Positions 1 through 5,996 of a stretch of DNA of 7,825 nucleotides are shown here, one piece after another. Position 1 is the stretch's first letter, and each line of letters starts with the position of its first letter. A program made the translations under genes and the position numbers. The notes beneath the pieces are model-generated. The model was not told the origin of the DNA, made no database searches, and saw only the letters and a program-made list of their open reading frames with translations. Source of the stretch: Prado023 sp036375875 (GTDB taxonomy: Bacteria; Actinomycetota; Actinomycetes; S36-B12; CAIYMF01); the NCBI GenBank assembly GCA_036375875.1, contig DASVBK010000220.1, positions 1 through 7,825 of the forward strand, written 5' to 3'.

Positions 1-152
1 AGCACGAGGTCGGCGTCGGGCCCCCGGTCACGGCGCACCTGGTCCAGCACGGCCAGCGCCCGCTGCTCCTCGTTGGTCACGAGCACGATCAGCGTCGTCC
101 GGGCCTGCAGGTGCAGCGCGAGCTCGCGATGGATGCCGCCACGTCCGTCCAC
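1..152 (-). CDS. Partial ORF of unknown function, 5' end only, runs off the left edge
   Basis: This is the first 50 codons of a minus-strand gene that continues beyond the left edge. The start chosen is a GTG at 152-150, preceded by a GGGAGG-type ribosome binding site about 4-5 nt upstream. An in-frame GTG at 182-180 is a less supported alternative. Nearly every third codon position is G or C, which is the coding signature of the neighbouring genes, and the frame is closed upstream only by the antiporter stop at 204-206. The visible peptide begins VDGRGGIHRELALHLQAR and then shows a short hydrophobic strand (TTLIVLVT), a helix (NEEQRALAVLDQVRR) and a second possible strand (DADLVL). That beta-alpha-beta alternation is compatible with a receiver-like or other Rossmann-like fold, but I do not recognise the family and assign no function. 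It lies 51 nt downstream of the antiporter stop on the same strand, so cotranscription is plausible. Confidence 0.6.
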   Translation of the reverse strand, partial: MDGRGGIHRELALHLQARTTLIVLVTNEEQRALAVLDQVRRDRGPDADLV

Positions 153-203
153 ATGCCCTCCCGGTGCCCGTTCTCGCCGCACGTCTGCCCGTCGGGCCGT
201 GGC

Positions 204-1454
204 TCACACCGGTTCGGGCGTGCGCCGGCCCATCCGCTGGTCGATCCGGCGCAGCACCGGGGTCGCGGACAGGCCATGGACCACGACCGAGGTCAGCACC
301 GCCAGCGTGACCGTCGGCCAGAGCACCTCCGAGTTGGGGAACTGCGCCTGCCCCAGGGCGTAGGCCAGGTAGTAGAACGAGCCGATGCCCTTGACGCCGA
401 ACGTGGCGATCGCCCGTCGATCGGTCGCGGGCACGGGGGCGCCCAGCATCGCCAGCCCGCCGGCGAGCGGGCGCAGCAGCAGCACGCTGAGCACCGCGAA
501 CATCGCCATGGGCCAGGTGAGCCCGGCGAGCAGGCCGTCGCCCACCGCATAGCCGAGCAGCACCAGCAGGCCCATCGTGAGCATCCGCTCGAAGCGGGTG
601 ATGAACACGTGGGAGGTGCGGTGGAAGTCGTGGTCCCGGGCCCAGCCACGCAGTGCCATACCGGCGGCGAACACCGCCAGGAACCCGTACCCGCCGACCA
701 GCTCCGCGACCCCGTAGCTGAGGAACACCGCCGCGAGCACGACCACCGCGTCGGCGGTCTCGGCGAAGCGCAGCTCGTCGATGGGGGCGGCGAACGCCAG
801 CCGCGCGAAGAGCCGCCCCACGGCGACGCCGACCGCGACCCCCAGCAGCACCTTGCCGACCAGCTGCCAGGCCGCCCAGCCGGGCACCCAGGCCAACGAG
901 CCGGCGGCGACCAGCAGCAGGGCCGCGTGGACGAACGGGAACGCGAGGCCGTCGTTGAGGCCGGCCTCGCTGGTCAGTGCGAACCGGATCTCGTCCTCGC
1001 TGCCCGGATCTGAGGTCGGCTCCCCCACCTGCACGTCCGAGGCCAGGACCGGATCGGTGGGGGCGAGCACCGCGCCGAGCAGCAGCGCGGTCGCCGGTGC
1101 CAGCCCCAGCGCCCAGCCGCCGAGCGCCGCCAGGCCGATCGACACCGGCATCGCGATGCCCAGCAGCCGCCACGTGCTGCCCCAACCACGCCACGTCAGC
1201 GGGCGGTCCAGGGCGAGCCCCACCCCCATGAGCGACACGATCACGCAGAGCTCGGTGGCGTGCTCCACCACGAGAGGATGCTCGGCTGGATCCAGCGAAC
1301 CACCACCGGGGAGCAGGCCGGCGAGCACCCCAGCGGCGACGAAGACCAGCGCCGGGCTGCCGGCGCTGCGGCGCAGCAGCCGGGGGAGCACGGTCGCGGC
1401 GACCATGGCCAGGCCAGCCAGCACGTAGCCCACGGGGAACGCGCTGTCTGCCAT
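204..1454 (-). CDS. CPA1/NhaP-type cation:proton antiporter
   Basis: This is a 416-residue polytopic membrane protein of the monovalent cation:proton antiporter-1 type, expected to exchange Na+ or K+ for H+ across the cytoplasmic membrane. Hydrophobic segments cover most of the length, roughly residues 8-24, 34-48, 67-82, 96-117, 119-132, 170-190, 197-215, 236-270, 291-310, 312-332, 355-370 and 380-395. Signature elements are APTDPVLASD (131-140), the SEAGLNDG motif (162-169) whose Asn167-Asp168 pair matches the ion-binding ND of the CPA1 group, an Arg in LLLRPLAG (328), and GVKGIGSF (353-360), the equivalent of the GLRG segment. The protein stops soon after the last membrane segment, so it lacks the large cytoplasmic regulatory tail of some relatives. 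The ATG at 1454 has only a weak GAGGGG about 11 nt upstream. It starts 38 nt after the hemerythrin gene on the same strand, suggesting one transcript. Ion specificity cannot be read from the sequence. Confidence 0.9.
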   Translation of the reverse strand: MADSAFPVGYVLAGLAMVAATVLPRLLRRSAGSPALVFVAAGVLAGLLPGGGSLDPAEHPLVVEHATELCVIVSLMGVGLALDRPLTWRGWGSTWRLLGIAMPVSIGLAALGGWALGLAPATALLLGAVLAPTDPVLASDVQVGEPTSDPGSEDEIRFALTSEAGLNDGLAFPFVHAALLLVAAGSLAWVPGWAAWQLVGKVLLGVAVGVAVGRLFARLAFAAPIDELRFAETADAVVVLAAVFLSYGVAELVGGYGFLAVFAAGMALRGWARDHDFHRTSHVFITRFERMLTMGLLVLLGYAVGDGLLAGLTWPMAMFAVLSVLLLRPLAGGLAMLGAPVPATDRRAIATFGVKGIGSFYYLAYALGQAQFPNSEVLWPTVTLAVLTSVVVHGLSATPVLRRIDQRMGRRTPEPV

Positions 1455-1492
1455 GGCCGGCCCTGCCCCTCAGCGCGTCGCCGGGATCGGGC

Positions 1493-2062
1493 TCATGAGG
1501 CGAGGCGCCCGCTCAGCGCGTCGCGCAGCCGATCGACCATCCCCACGCCAGGACCCACGAGCTTGTGGAACAGCTGGCTGTTGGGGGCGCTGGGGTGCGG
1601 CCGCGTCGGGGCCAGCGACTCGATGCGCTGCACCTTCTCCCGCAGCGCCACCAGCTCGTCAGCAGGGGTCACCGCCCGCAGCTGGGGGAACTGCCCGATC
1701 TCCTCGTCGGCGATGTGGTCGGCCAGCGTCGTGCGCACCTCGTGCAGCACGACGTCGAACGCAGGATCGGCCGGGTCGAGCCCCTCGAGCCGCTTGAGCA
1801 GGTGCTCGAGCTCGTCGTGCTCCTCCATGTCGTGCTCCACGGCCTCCGCGCCGTTGGGCACGTGCTCGCGCACCACGGGGTAGACATAGGCCTCCTCAGC
1901 CACCGAGTGCCGCACGATCTGGGCCACGAGCTCGTCGCGCAGCTCGGCGCGCACCGTCGGGGCATCGGCACCCTCGAGCGCGGCGAGCAGCTCCTCGACC
2001 TGGCGGTGCTCGGCGACGAGCAGGTCGAGCACGTCCTGGCTGTCCTCGGGCGTCGTCGTCAT
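1493..2062 (-). CDS. Hemerythrin HHE-domain protein
   Basis: This is a 189-residue soluble protein of the bacterial hemerythrin/HHE cation-binding type, expected to form a four-helix bundle with a carboxylate-bridged di-iron site that can bind oxygen or react with oxidants or NO. Candidate iron ligands in order are His19 (AEHRQVEELL), His52 and Glu56 (RHSVAEEAYVYP), His77, His82 and possibly His87 (VEHDMEEHDELEH), and His116 with Glu120 (LADHIADEE). The C-terminal region from about residue 135 is a helical extension with a Pro-rich linker (APTRPHPSAP) seen in many actinobacterial members. The start is the ATG at 2062-2060, because a GGAGG (minus strand, 2074-2070) lies 7 nt upstream. An upstream in-frame ATG at 2161 would add 33 residues of low-complexity Arg/Gly/Ala/Pro sequence and has no such support. 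There is no signal peptide, so it is probably cytoplasmic. It is the first gene of the leftward cluster with the antiporter. The physiological ligand is unknown. Confidence 0.9.
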   Translation of the reverse strand: MTTTPEDSQDVLDLLVAEHRQVEELLAALEGADAPTVRAELRDELVAQIVRHSVAEEAYVYPVVREHVPNGAEAVEHDMEEHDELEHLLKRLEGLDPADPAFDVVLHEVRTTLADHIADEEIGQFPQLRAVTPADELVALREKVQRIESLAPTRPHPSAPNSQLFHKLVGPGVGMVDRLRDALSGRLAS

Positions 2063-2187
2063 CGTCGAACCTCCGTGTCCGGGCCCCCGCAGGGGGGCGG
2101 GCGGGGCCCCTGCACAGCCCGCGCCGCGTACCAACCCCCTGCCCCGGGGCCTCGCCGCCATACCCCGCCAGCCCCCTCCCGCCGGGC

Positions 2188-2213
2188 GTCATGGCCGCTG
2201 GCACGCCGGGTAG
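2188..2213 (+). promoter_or_regulatory. Weaker candidate stress-sigma promoter for the DUF6328-like/topoisomerase pair
   Basis: GTCAT (2188-2192), 15 nt of spacer and GGGTAG (2208-2213) resemble the GTAT-N15-GGGTAC elements elsewhere in this window, with one extra base in the upstream box and a non-consensus last base downstream. The DUF6328-like start at 2234 lies 20 nt past the -10-like box, with the GAGGAGG ribosome binding site at 2223-2229 falling just after the expected transcript start. Position and orientation fit, but the match alone is suggestive only. Confidence 0.4.
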
Positions 2214-2233
2214 TCGATGCTCGAGGAGGCCCC

Positions 2234-2845
2234 ATGCAGACCGTTCGCCGCACATCCCAGCAAGAGCGCAACGAGACCCCCAGCGAGCGCGCGGACCGCA
2301 ATTTCGATGAGCTCGTCCAGGAGCTGCGCGTGGCGCAGACCGGAGTCCAGATCCTGTTCGCGTTCCTGCTCTCGCTGGGCTTCCTCGACCGGTTCCCGCG
2401 CGACCACCGCACGTTCGACGTCGTGCTCACCGCGGCACTGCTGAGCTCGGCCGGCGCCGCCCTGTGCTTCATGGGCCCGGTCGCGGTGCACCGCCTGCAC
2501 TTCCGCGCGGGGCACAAGGAACGACTGGTCTGGATCACCCACTGGATGGCCACGTCCGGCCTCGTGCTGGTGATGGCCGCCATGGACCTCGCGCTGTGGC
2601 TGGTGATCGCCGCACTGTGGTCGGTGGACGTCGCGACGACGGTCTCACTGGTGCTGCCGGTCGTCACGCTGCTGCTGTGGGTGGTGCTGCCGTCCTGGCT
2701 GCTGTCGCACGACCGGCGCAGTGCCGACGCAGTGGAGGAGGAGGTCGACTGCGAACCCGGGCCTCGGCCCGAGGGTCTCGACCCCGACGCCCACCCGGCG
2801 CCGGTCGGGGCGGGGCCGGGCGGCGCTCGGAACGGCCATGGCTGA
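2234..2845 (+). CDS. DUF6328-like four-TM membrane protein
   Basis: This is a 203-residue predicted inner-membrane protein that I place in the actinobacterial DUF6328 family from memory of its typical N-terminal signature. The signature here is RNFDELVQELRVAQTGVQIL at residues 22-41, followed by a hydrophobic segment. Membrane segments lie at roughly residues 37-51, 62-84, 104-127 and 131-155. Residues 1-30 are hydrophilic. The tail from about residue 156 is acidic and then Pro/Gly/Ala-rich without hydrophobic content, so both ends are probably cytoplasmic. The function of the family is not known to me. The ATG at 2234 is supported by GAGGAGG at 2223-2229, four nt upstream. The open frame extends much further 5' but would overlap the hemerythrin gene antisense. 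The stop overlaps the start of the topoisomerase gene by 8 bp, so the two genes are very likely cotranscribed and translationally coupled. Confidence 0.8.
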   Translation: MQTVRRTSQQERNETPSERADRNFDELVQELRVAQTGVQILFAFLLSLGFLDRFPRDHRTFDVVLTAALLSSAGAALCFMGPVAVHRLHFRAGHKERLVWITHWMATSGLVLVMAAMDLALWLVIAALWSVDVATTVSLVLPVVTLLLWVVLPSWLLSHDRRSADAVEEEVDCEPGPRPEGLDPDAHPAPVGAGPGGARNGHG

Positions 2846-3893
2846 GCGGCTGCGCCGCTCAGACCCGAACCGCCCGGGCTGGACGCGCCGCCGGCATGGC
2901 CGGGGCTTCCGCTACCTCGACGCCGACGGCGCCCCGCTGCCCGAGGCAGACGTCGAGCGCTGCCGGGCGCTGGCCATCCCACCGGCGTGGACCGACGTGT
3001 GGATCTGCCCGTGGCCCAACGGCCACCTGCAGGCGGTGGGCGTTGACACCGCCGGACGCAAGCAGTACCTGTACCACCCGGCCTGGCGCCAGTGGCGCGA
3101 CGAGGTGAAGTTCCAGCGCGTGCTGGCCTTCGGCCGCTCGCTGCCTGCGGCGCGGCCGGTGGTGGCCGAGCACGTGGCGCTGCCCGGCATGCCACGGGAA
3201 CGCGCGCTGGCCGCCGGCTTCCGGCTGCTGGACCGGGCGGGCGTCCGCATCGGCAGCGAGACCTACGCCCAGGCCAACGGGACGGTCGGCGTGGTGACGA
3301 TGCGCCGGGACCACGTGCGGACCCGGGGCGACCTGGTGCGCCTGCGGTTCCCCGGCAAGGGCGGCAAGGAGCACGACATCTCGGTGCCGGATCCTGCGCT
3401 CGCGTCTGCCGTGCGCACGCTGCGGGCCCGGCGCTCCGGGGGTGAGGAGCTGCTGGCCTGGCGCGACGAGGCGGGCACCTGGCGCGACGTGGAGAGCGCG
3501 GACCTCAACGCCTACGTCCGAGAGGTGACCGGCTGCGACGCCACTGCCAAGGACTTCCGCACCTGGCAGGGGGCGGTGCGCGCGCTGGCCGCCCTGGCGA
3601 CCGCGGACCCCGCCGTAGCCCCCACGCGCGCGGTGGCCGCCGCCATGCGCGAGGTCTCCGAGCACCTGGGCAACACCCCGGCGGTGGCCAGGTCGGCCTA
3701 CGTCGACCCGCGGATCGTCGAGGTGTACCTCGCTGGCGAGGAGCTGCCGACCCCGGAGCAGCTGGCCCAGGAGGCGCTCGAGCGGGCCCCTGCGCAGGCG
3801 CGCGCCGACGACGCCGAGGACGCCGACGTGGGCGACCTGGACATCGAGGCCTGGGAGACGCTGCTGCTGGACCTGCTCGACGCCGACGCGTGA
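2838..3893 (+). CDS. Type IB DNA topoisomerase (poxvirus/Deinococcus type)
   Basis: This 351-residue enzyme is expected to relax positive and negative supercoils by transient nicking of one strand through a 3'-phosphotyrosyl intermediate, without ATP. The N-terminal domain covers about residues 1-90, with the IPPAWTDVWICP and GVDTAGRKQYLYHP segments typical of the family. The catalytic domain follows and every active-site residue is visible: Arg137 (GVRIGSETYA), Lys174 (FPGKGGKEH), Arg241 (DFRTWQG), Asn279 (EHLGNTP) and nucleophile Tyr288 (SAYVDP). Asn replaces the His of vaccinia topoisomerase, as in the Deinococcus enzyme, and the nine-residue Asn-to-Tyr spacing is the family spacing. Residues from about 322 form an acidic tail ending in a hydrophobic-acidic helix (WETLLLDLLDADA). 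The ATG at 2838 overlaps the preceding stop by 8 bp; no strong ribosome binding site is seen, consistent with coupled translation. The gene ends just before a strong hairpin. In bacteria this enzyme is accessory to topoisomerase I and gyrase. Confidence 0.95.
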   Translation: MAERLRRSDPNRPGWTRRRHGRGFRYLDADGAPLPEADVERCRALAIPPAWTDVWICPWPNGHLQAVGVDTAGRKQYLYHPAWRQWRDEVKFQRVLAFGRSLPAARPVVAEHVALPGMPRERALAAGFRLLDRAGVRIGSETYAQANGTVGVVTMRRDHVRTRGDLVRLRFPGKGGKEHDISVPDPALASAVRTLRARRSGGEELLAWRDEAGTWRDVESADLNAYVREVTGCDATAKDFRTWQGAVRALAALATADPAVAPTRAVAAAMREVSEHLGNTPAVARSAYVDPRIVEVYLAGEELPTPEQLAQEALERAPAQARADDAEDADVGDLDIEAWETLLLDLLDADA

Positions 3894-3905
3894 GCCGACG
3901 CGTGA
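3882..3905 (+). repeat. 12-bp tandem duplication spanning the topoisomerase stop codon
   Basis: GCCGACGCGTGA occurs twice back to back, at 3882-3893 and 3894-3905. The first copy encodes the last residues (Ala-Asp-Ala) and the TGA stop of the topoisomerase gene. The second recreates the same codons and a second in-frame TGA immediately downstream. It looks like a simple slippage-type duplication. Confidence 0.85.
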
Positions 3906-3964
3906 GGCGGGCCTGCCCGGCGGGTAGCCCGACACGGCCGACACGCACGCGGGCCCCGACACGC

Positions 3965-4003
3965 CGAAGGGGTCCCCCACCACGCTGGTGGGGGACCCCT
4001 TCG
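3965..4003. terminator. Perfect 18-bp hairpin, likely bidirectional terminator
   Basis: Arms 3965-3982 and 3986-4003 are perfect reverse complements (18 bp, core GGGGTCCCCCACCA) around a 3-nt CGC loop. The hairpin lies between the topoisomerase stop (3893) and the convergent DUF3618 gene stop (4022). There is no T-tract on either side, as is common for hairpin terminators in high-GC actinobacteria. Position between convergent genes and symmetry suggest it serves both transcripts. Confidence 0.85.
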
Positions 4004-4021
4004 TGCTTGGCGACGCGTGCG

Positions 4022-4645
4022 TCAGGAGGCCTGGTGGGCCACCTCGGTCGCCTCGTCCTTGGTCTGCGCAGCGGCGTCCTTGGCCTGCTCAGCCACGGCG
4101 GTCGCCGCGAGCTGGGCCTCGGCGCTGACCTCGGCCACGCCCTCCTTGGCCCGCTCGCCCGCGGACTGGGCGACTGAGCGGGCGGACTCGACCAGCGGCT
4201 GCGTGATCGAGGTCGCGACGTCGGACTCCTGCAGCGACTCGACCGCCTCGCGCTCACGGCGCGAGACCGGCAGCAGCGACGACACGAGCCAGCCCAGGGC
4301 GAAGGCGCCCAGGCCGACGGCCAGCGGGTTGCCCCGCGTGGTGCGCTGCACCTTGCGCCCGGTCTCCCGGACCGACTCGGCACTGCGGGACACGCCGTCG
4401 GTGACGGTGCCCTGGGCGCGCGAGACGCCCTCCTGCGTCTTGGCGACGCTCTCCTCGGCCGTGCCCAGGACGGTGTCCTTCACCTGGGCCACGGCCTCCT
4501 GCACCCGGTTGGCGCCACGCTTGGCGGCGGCCGTCGGGCTCAGCTTCTCCTGCAGGGCATCGACGTTCTCACGCAGCTCTGCGCGCGTGCGCTCGATGTC
4601 CTGCTCGAGCTCCTCGGGGCTCGCCTGCGAACTCGTCTGCGACAT
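4022..4645 (-). CDS. DUF3618-domain membrane-anchored helical protein
   Basis: This 207-residue protein begins with a DUF3618 segment (residues about 11-38: IERTRAELRENVDALQEKLS), whose RTRAEL-x-x-NVDAL pattern is the family hallmark. A charged helical region (40-104) follows, then one membrane segment at about 105-127 preceded by the short basic sequence RTTRGNP, and a C-terminal Ala/Glu/Lys/Gln-rich helical region (128-207) with 11-residue periodicity reminiscent of LEA or apolipoprotein-like helices. It is probably an inner-membrane-anchored coiled or amphipathic protein; its molecular role is unknown. The ATG at 4645 overlaps the stop of the upstream gene by one base (TGATG), and a GAGGAAGG ribosome binding site lies about 5 nt upstream (minus strand, 4658-4651). 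It is the last gene of the three-gene operon and ends just before the shared hairpin. Confidence 0.85.
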   Translation of the reverse strand: MSQTSSQASPEELEQDIERTRAELRENVDALQEKLSPTAAAKRGANRVQEAVAQVKDTVLGTAEESVAKTQEGVSRAQGTVTDGVSRSAESVRETGRKVQRTTRGNPLAVGLGAFALGWLVSSLLPVSRREREAVESLQESDVATSITQPLVESARSVAQSAGERAKEGVAEVSAEAQLAATAVAEQAKDAAAQTKDEATEVAHQAS

Positions 4646-5070
4646 CAGGACCTTCCTCTCACTGCTTCGGGGATCTCACGGAGCGTCTCGGCGGTGCGCT
4701 CGGGCACCGGGTTCACCTGCTTGAGCGCCTTGCGCCCGGCCGAGGCGAGGACCGCCGCGACCACGACCCAGAGCGCGAACACGAGCAGGTAGGCCCAGCC
4801 CGGGTCCATCGCGTCGCTGAGCCAGTCGACCAGCGCCATCGACAGCATGATCAGCGCGACCAGGCCCAACGCCCCGGCGCCGGCGAGCATGCCCACGCCC
4901 CTGCCCGCCACGACCAGCTCCTGCTTGGTCTCGGCCTTGGCCAGCGCGACCTCCTGGCGCAGCAGGCGCGTGGTGGTCTCGCTGATGTTGCTCACCAACT
5001 CGCCCAGCGACTGCTGGGTCACGTCGCTGCGGCCGCCGCTGTAGGCGGTGGCGCCGCTGTCAGTCGTCAC
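4645..5070 (-). CDS. YqjE/Phage_holin_3_6-like two-TM membrane protein
   Basis: This 141-residue protein matches the Phage_holin_3_6 (formerly DUF1469) family, which includes E. coli YqjE. Despite the name these are chromosomal membrane proteins, and no lysis genes occur here. After a short hydrophilic N-terminus comes the conserved amphipathic helix SLGELVSNISETTTRLLRQE followed by VALAKAE (21-47), then two membrane segments (about 57-82 and 91-112) separated by a short acidic loop (DWLSDAMDP), and a basic-to-acidic tail. The start is the GTG at 5070-5068, because a GGAGG (minus strand, 5081-5077) lies 6 nt upstream and the codon overlaps the previous gene's stop by 4 bp (GTGA). The stop in turn overlaps the DUF3618 start by 1 bp. 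These overlaps indicate strict cotranslation. Function is unproven; the family is usually described as stress-linked and membrane-associated. Confidence 0.85.
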   Translation of the reverse strand: MTTDSGATAYSGGRSDVTQQSLGELVSNISETTTRLLRQEVALAKAETKQELVVAGRGVGMLAGAGALGLVALIMLSMALVDWLSDAMDPGWAYLLVFALWVVVAAVLASAGRKALKQVNPVPERTAETLREIPEAVRGRS

Positions 5071-5918
5071 GAGTTGCCTCCGTAGCTGCCCAGGGTGCCG
5101 CGGTCGTAGACCTCGCCCTCGGCCTGCGTGCCGAGCGCGCCGTCTTCCGGGGCACCAGTGCTGTACGCGGGGTAGGCCGGGGTGACCGTGCCGACGGTCC
5201 CGCCCAGCGGCGTGCCGTACGGGGTGTCGATCCCGGTGCCCAGCGGCGTGATCGGGCCGACCACCGGCTGCACCTGGCCGATGCCGGTGCCCGCCTCGTC
5301 GTCCGAGCGCGCCGAGGCGACCATGCCCCGGGTCAAGCGACCCATGACGAGGCCAGCCGCCGCGCTGGCGGCCACGAACGTCATCGGCCGCCGCCGGGCG
5401 AAGTCGCCGATCATGTCGACGAACTCGCCGCTGTGGTGGGTCTCCAGCCACTGCGAGGCCTCGCGTGCGCGATACGCGGCGTCGCCAGCGAAGGACGCGA
5501 CCCTGCCGCCGGCCTCGCCGCGGCCAGCTGCCTCGTCGAGCTCGTCGCCGAGCTGGCGCAGCAGCGCTGCGATGCGGTCCTTCTGGCTCTCGACCTCCTG
5601 GGAGAGGTCCTGTCCGACCCCGCTGAACAGGGTCTTGGTCTGCTCCGTGGCCGCCTGGGCCACGGACTTGACCTGCTCGGTTGCCTCACCGGCCACGTCC
5701 TTCGCGCGGCCGGCGGCGTCCTCGGCGACGCCCTTGGCCTGCTCCTTGGTGCTCATGGCGCTGTCGGTGACGTCGATCGTCTCCGCCGTGCCGTAGGAAC
5801 CGGTGCTCATCGAGCCGATGGGCTCGGCAGTGACCGACCCGGTCGTGCCGCTCATCGTCGGCTCGGTCGCGGCAGGGGCGTCCTGCGGCGTGTTCTGGCT
5901 GCTGTCCAGCCGATCCAT
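5067..5918 (-). CDS. YqjD/YtxH-like helical, membrane-anchored stress protein
   Basis: This 283-residue protein has four visible parts. Residues 1-54 are Ser/Thr/Gly-rich and probably disordered. Residues 55-135 form a long charged helix containing three or four in-phase 11-residue units (61-71, 72-82, 83-93, 94-104; AKGVAEDAAGR, AKDVAGEATEQ, VKSVAQAATEQ), an LEA-like pattern. Residues about 175-200 (FARRRPMTFVAASAAAGLVM) are a single membrane segment with small residues, laid out like the C-terminal anchor of E. coli YqjD/ElaB (DUF883). Residues 205-283 are a Gly/Thr/Pro/Tyr-rich tail. The start is the ATG at 5918, with AAGGAG six nt upstream (minus strand, 5930-5925); the frame stays open upstream but into non-coding sequence. 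It leads the three-gene operon and lies 76 nt downstream of a GGGTAC promoter-like box. YqjD-like assignment is by architecture, not by a clear sequence match. Confidence 0.75.
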   Translation of the reverse strand: MDRLDSSQNTPQDAPAATEPTMSGTTGSVTAEPIGSMSTGSYGTAETIDVTDSAMSTKEQAKGVAEDAAGRAKDVAGEATEQVKSVAQAATEQTKTLFSGVGQDLSQEVESQKDRIAALLRQLGDELDEAAGRGEAGGRVASFAGDAAYRAREASQWLETHHSGEFVDMIGDFARRRPMTFVAASAAAGLVMGRLTRGMVASARSDDEAGTGIGQVQPVVGPITPLGTGIDTPYGTPLGGTVGTVTPAYPAYSTGAPEDGALGTQAEGEVYDRGTLGSYGGNS

Positions 5919-5996
5919 GCTGGGCTCCTTCTGGTGGGGTTGGCGGCGCCGCACGATCCCCCGGAGGGATCCGGGACAGCGACGCTCATTGGAGGC

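Noticed and set aside
111..1013. Plus-strand frame opposite the antiporter
   Set aside because: His/Gln/Arg/Glu-rich composition typical of the antisense of a membrane-protein gene; no ribosome binding site or domain.
28..1194. Long minus-strand frame overlapping the antiporter in another phase
   Set aside because: Almost entirely Arg/Gly/Ala composition; the overlapping frame encodes a full antiporter with conserved motifs.
2160..2165. GGGTAT on the minus strand upstream of the hemerythrin gene as a further stress-sigma promoter
   Set aside because: No GTNT-like box occurs 14-16 nt upstream on that strand, so only half of the element is present.
2059..3195. Long minus-strand open frame antisense to the DUF6328-like and topoisomerase genes
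   Set aside because: It is Arg/Ala/Pro/Ser-rich with no recognisable domain and mirrors two well-supported plus-strand genes; such antisense frames are expected at this GC content.
2859..3983. Long minus-strand open frame antisense to the topoisomerase gene
   Set aside because: Its sequence is His/Arg/Gly/Val low-complexity, it has no family resemblance, and the plus strand encodes a complete enzyme with all catalytic residues.
4645..5070. Phage holin, hence a prophage remnant
   Set aside because: The family name is historical; no endolysin, structural or integrase genes are nearby, and base composition and operon structure match the surrounding chromosome.
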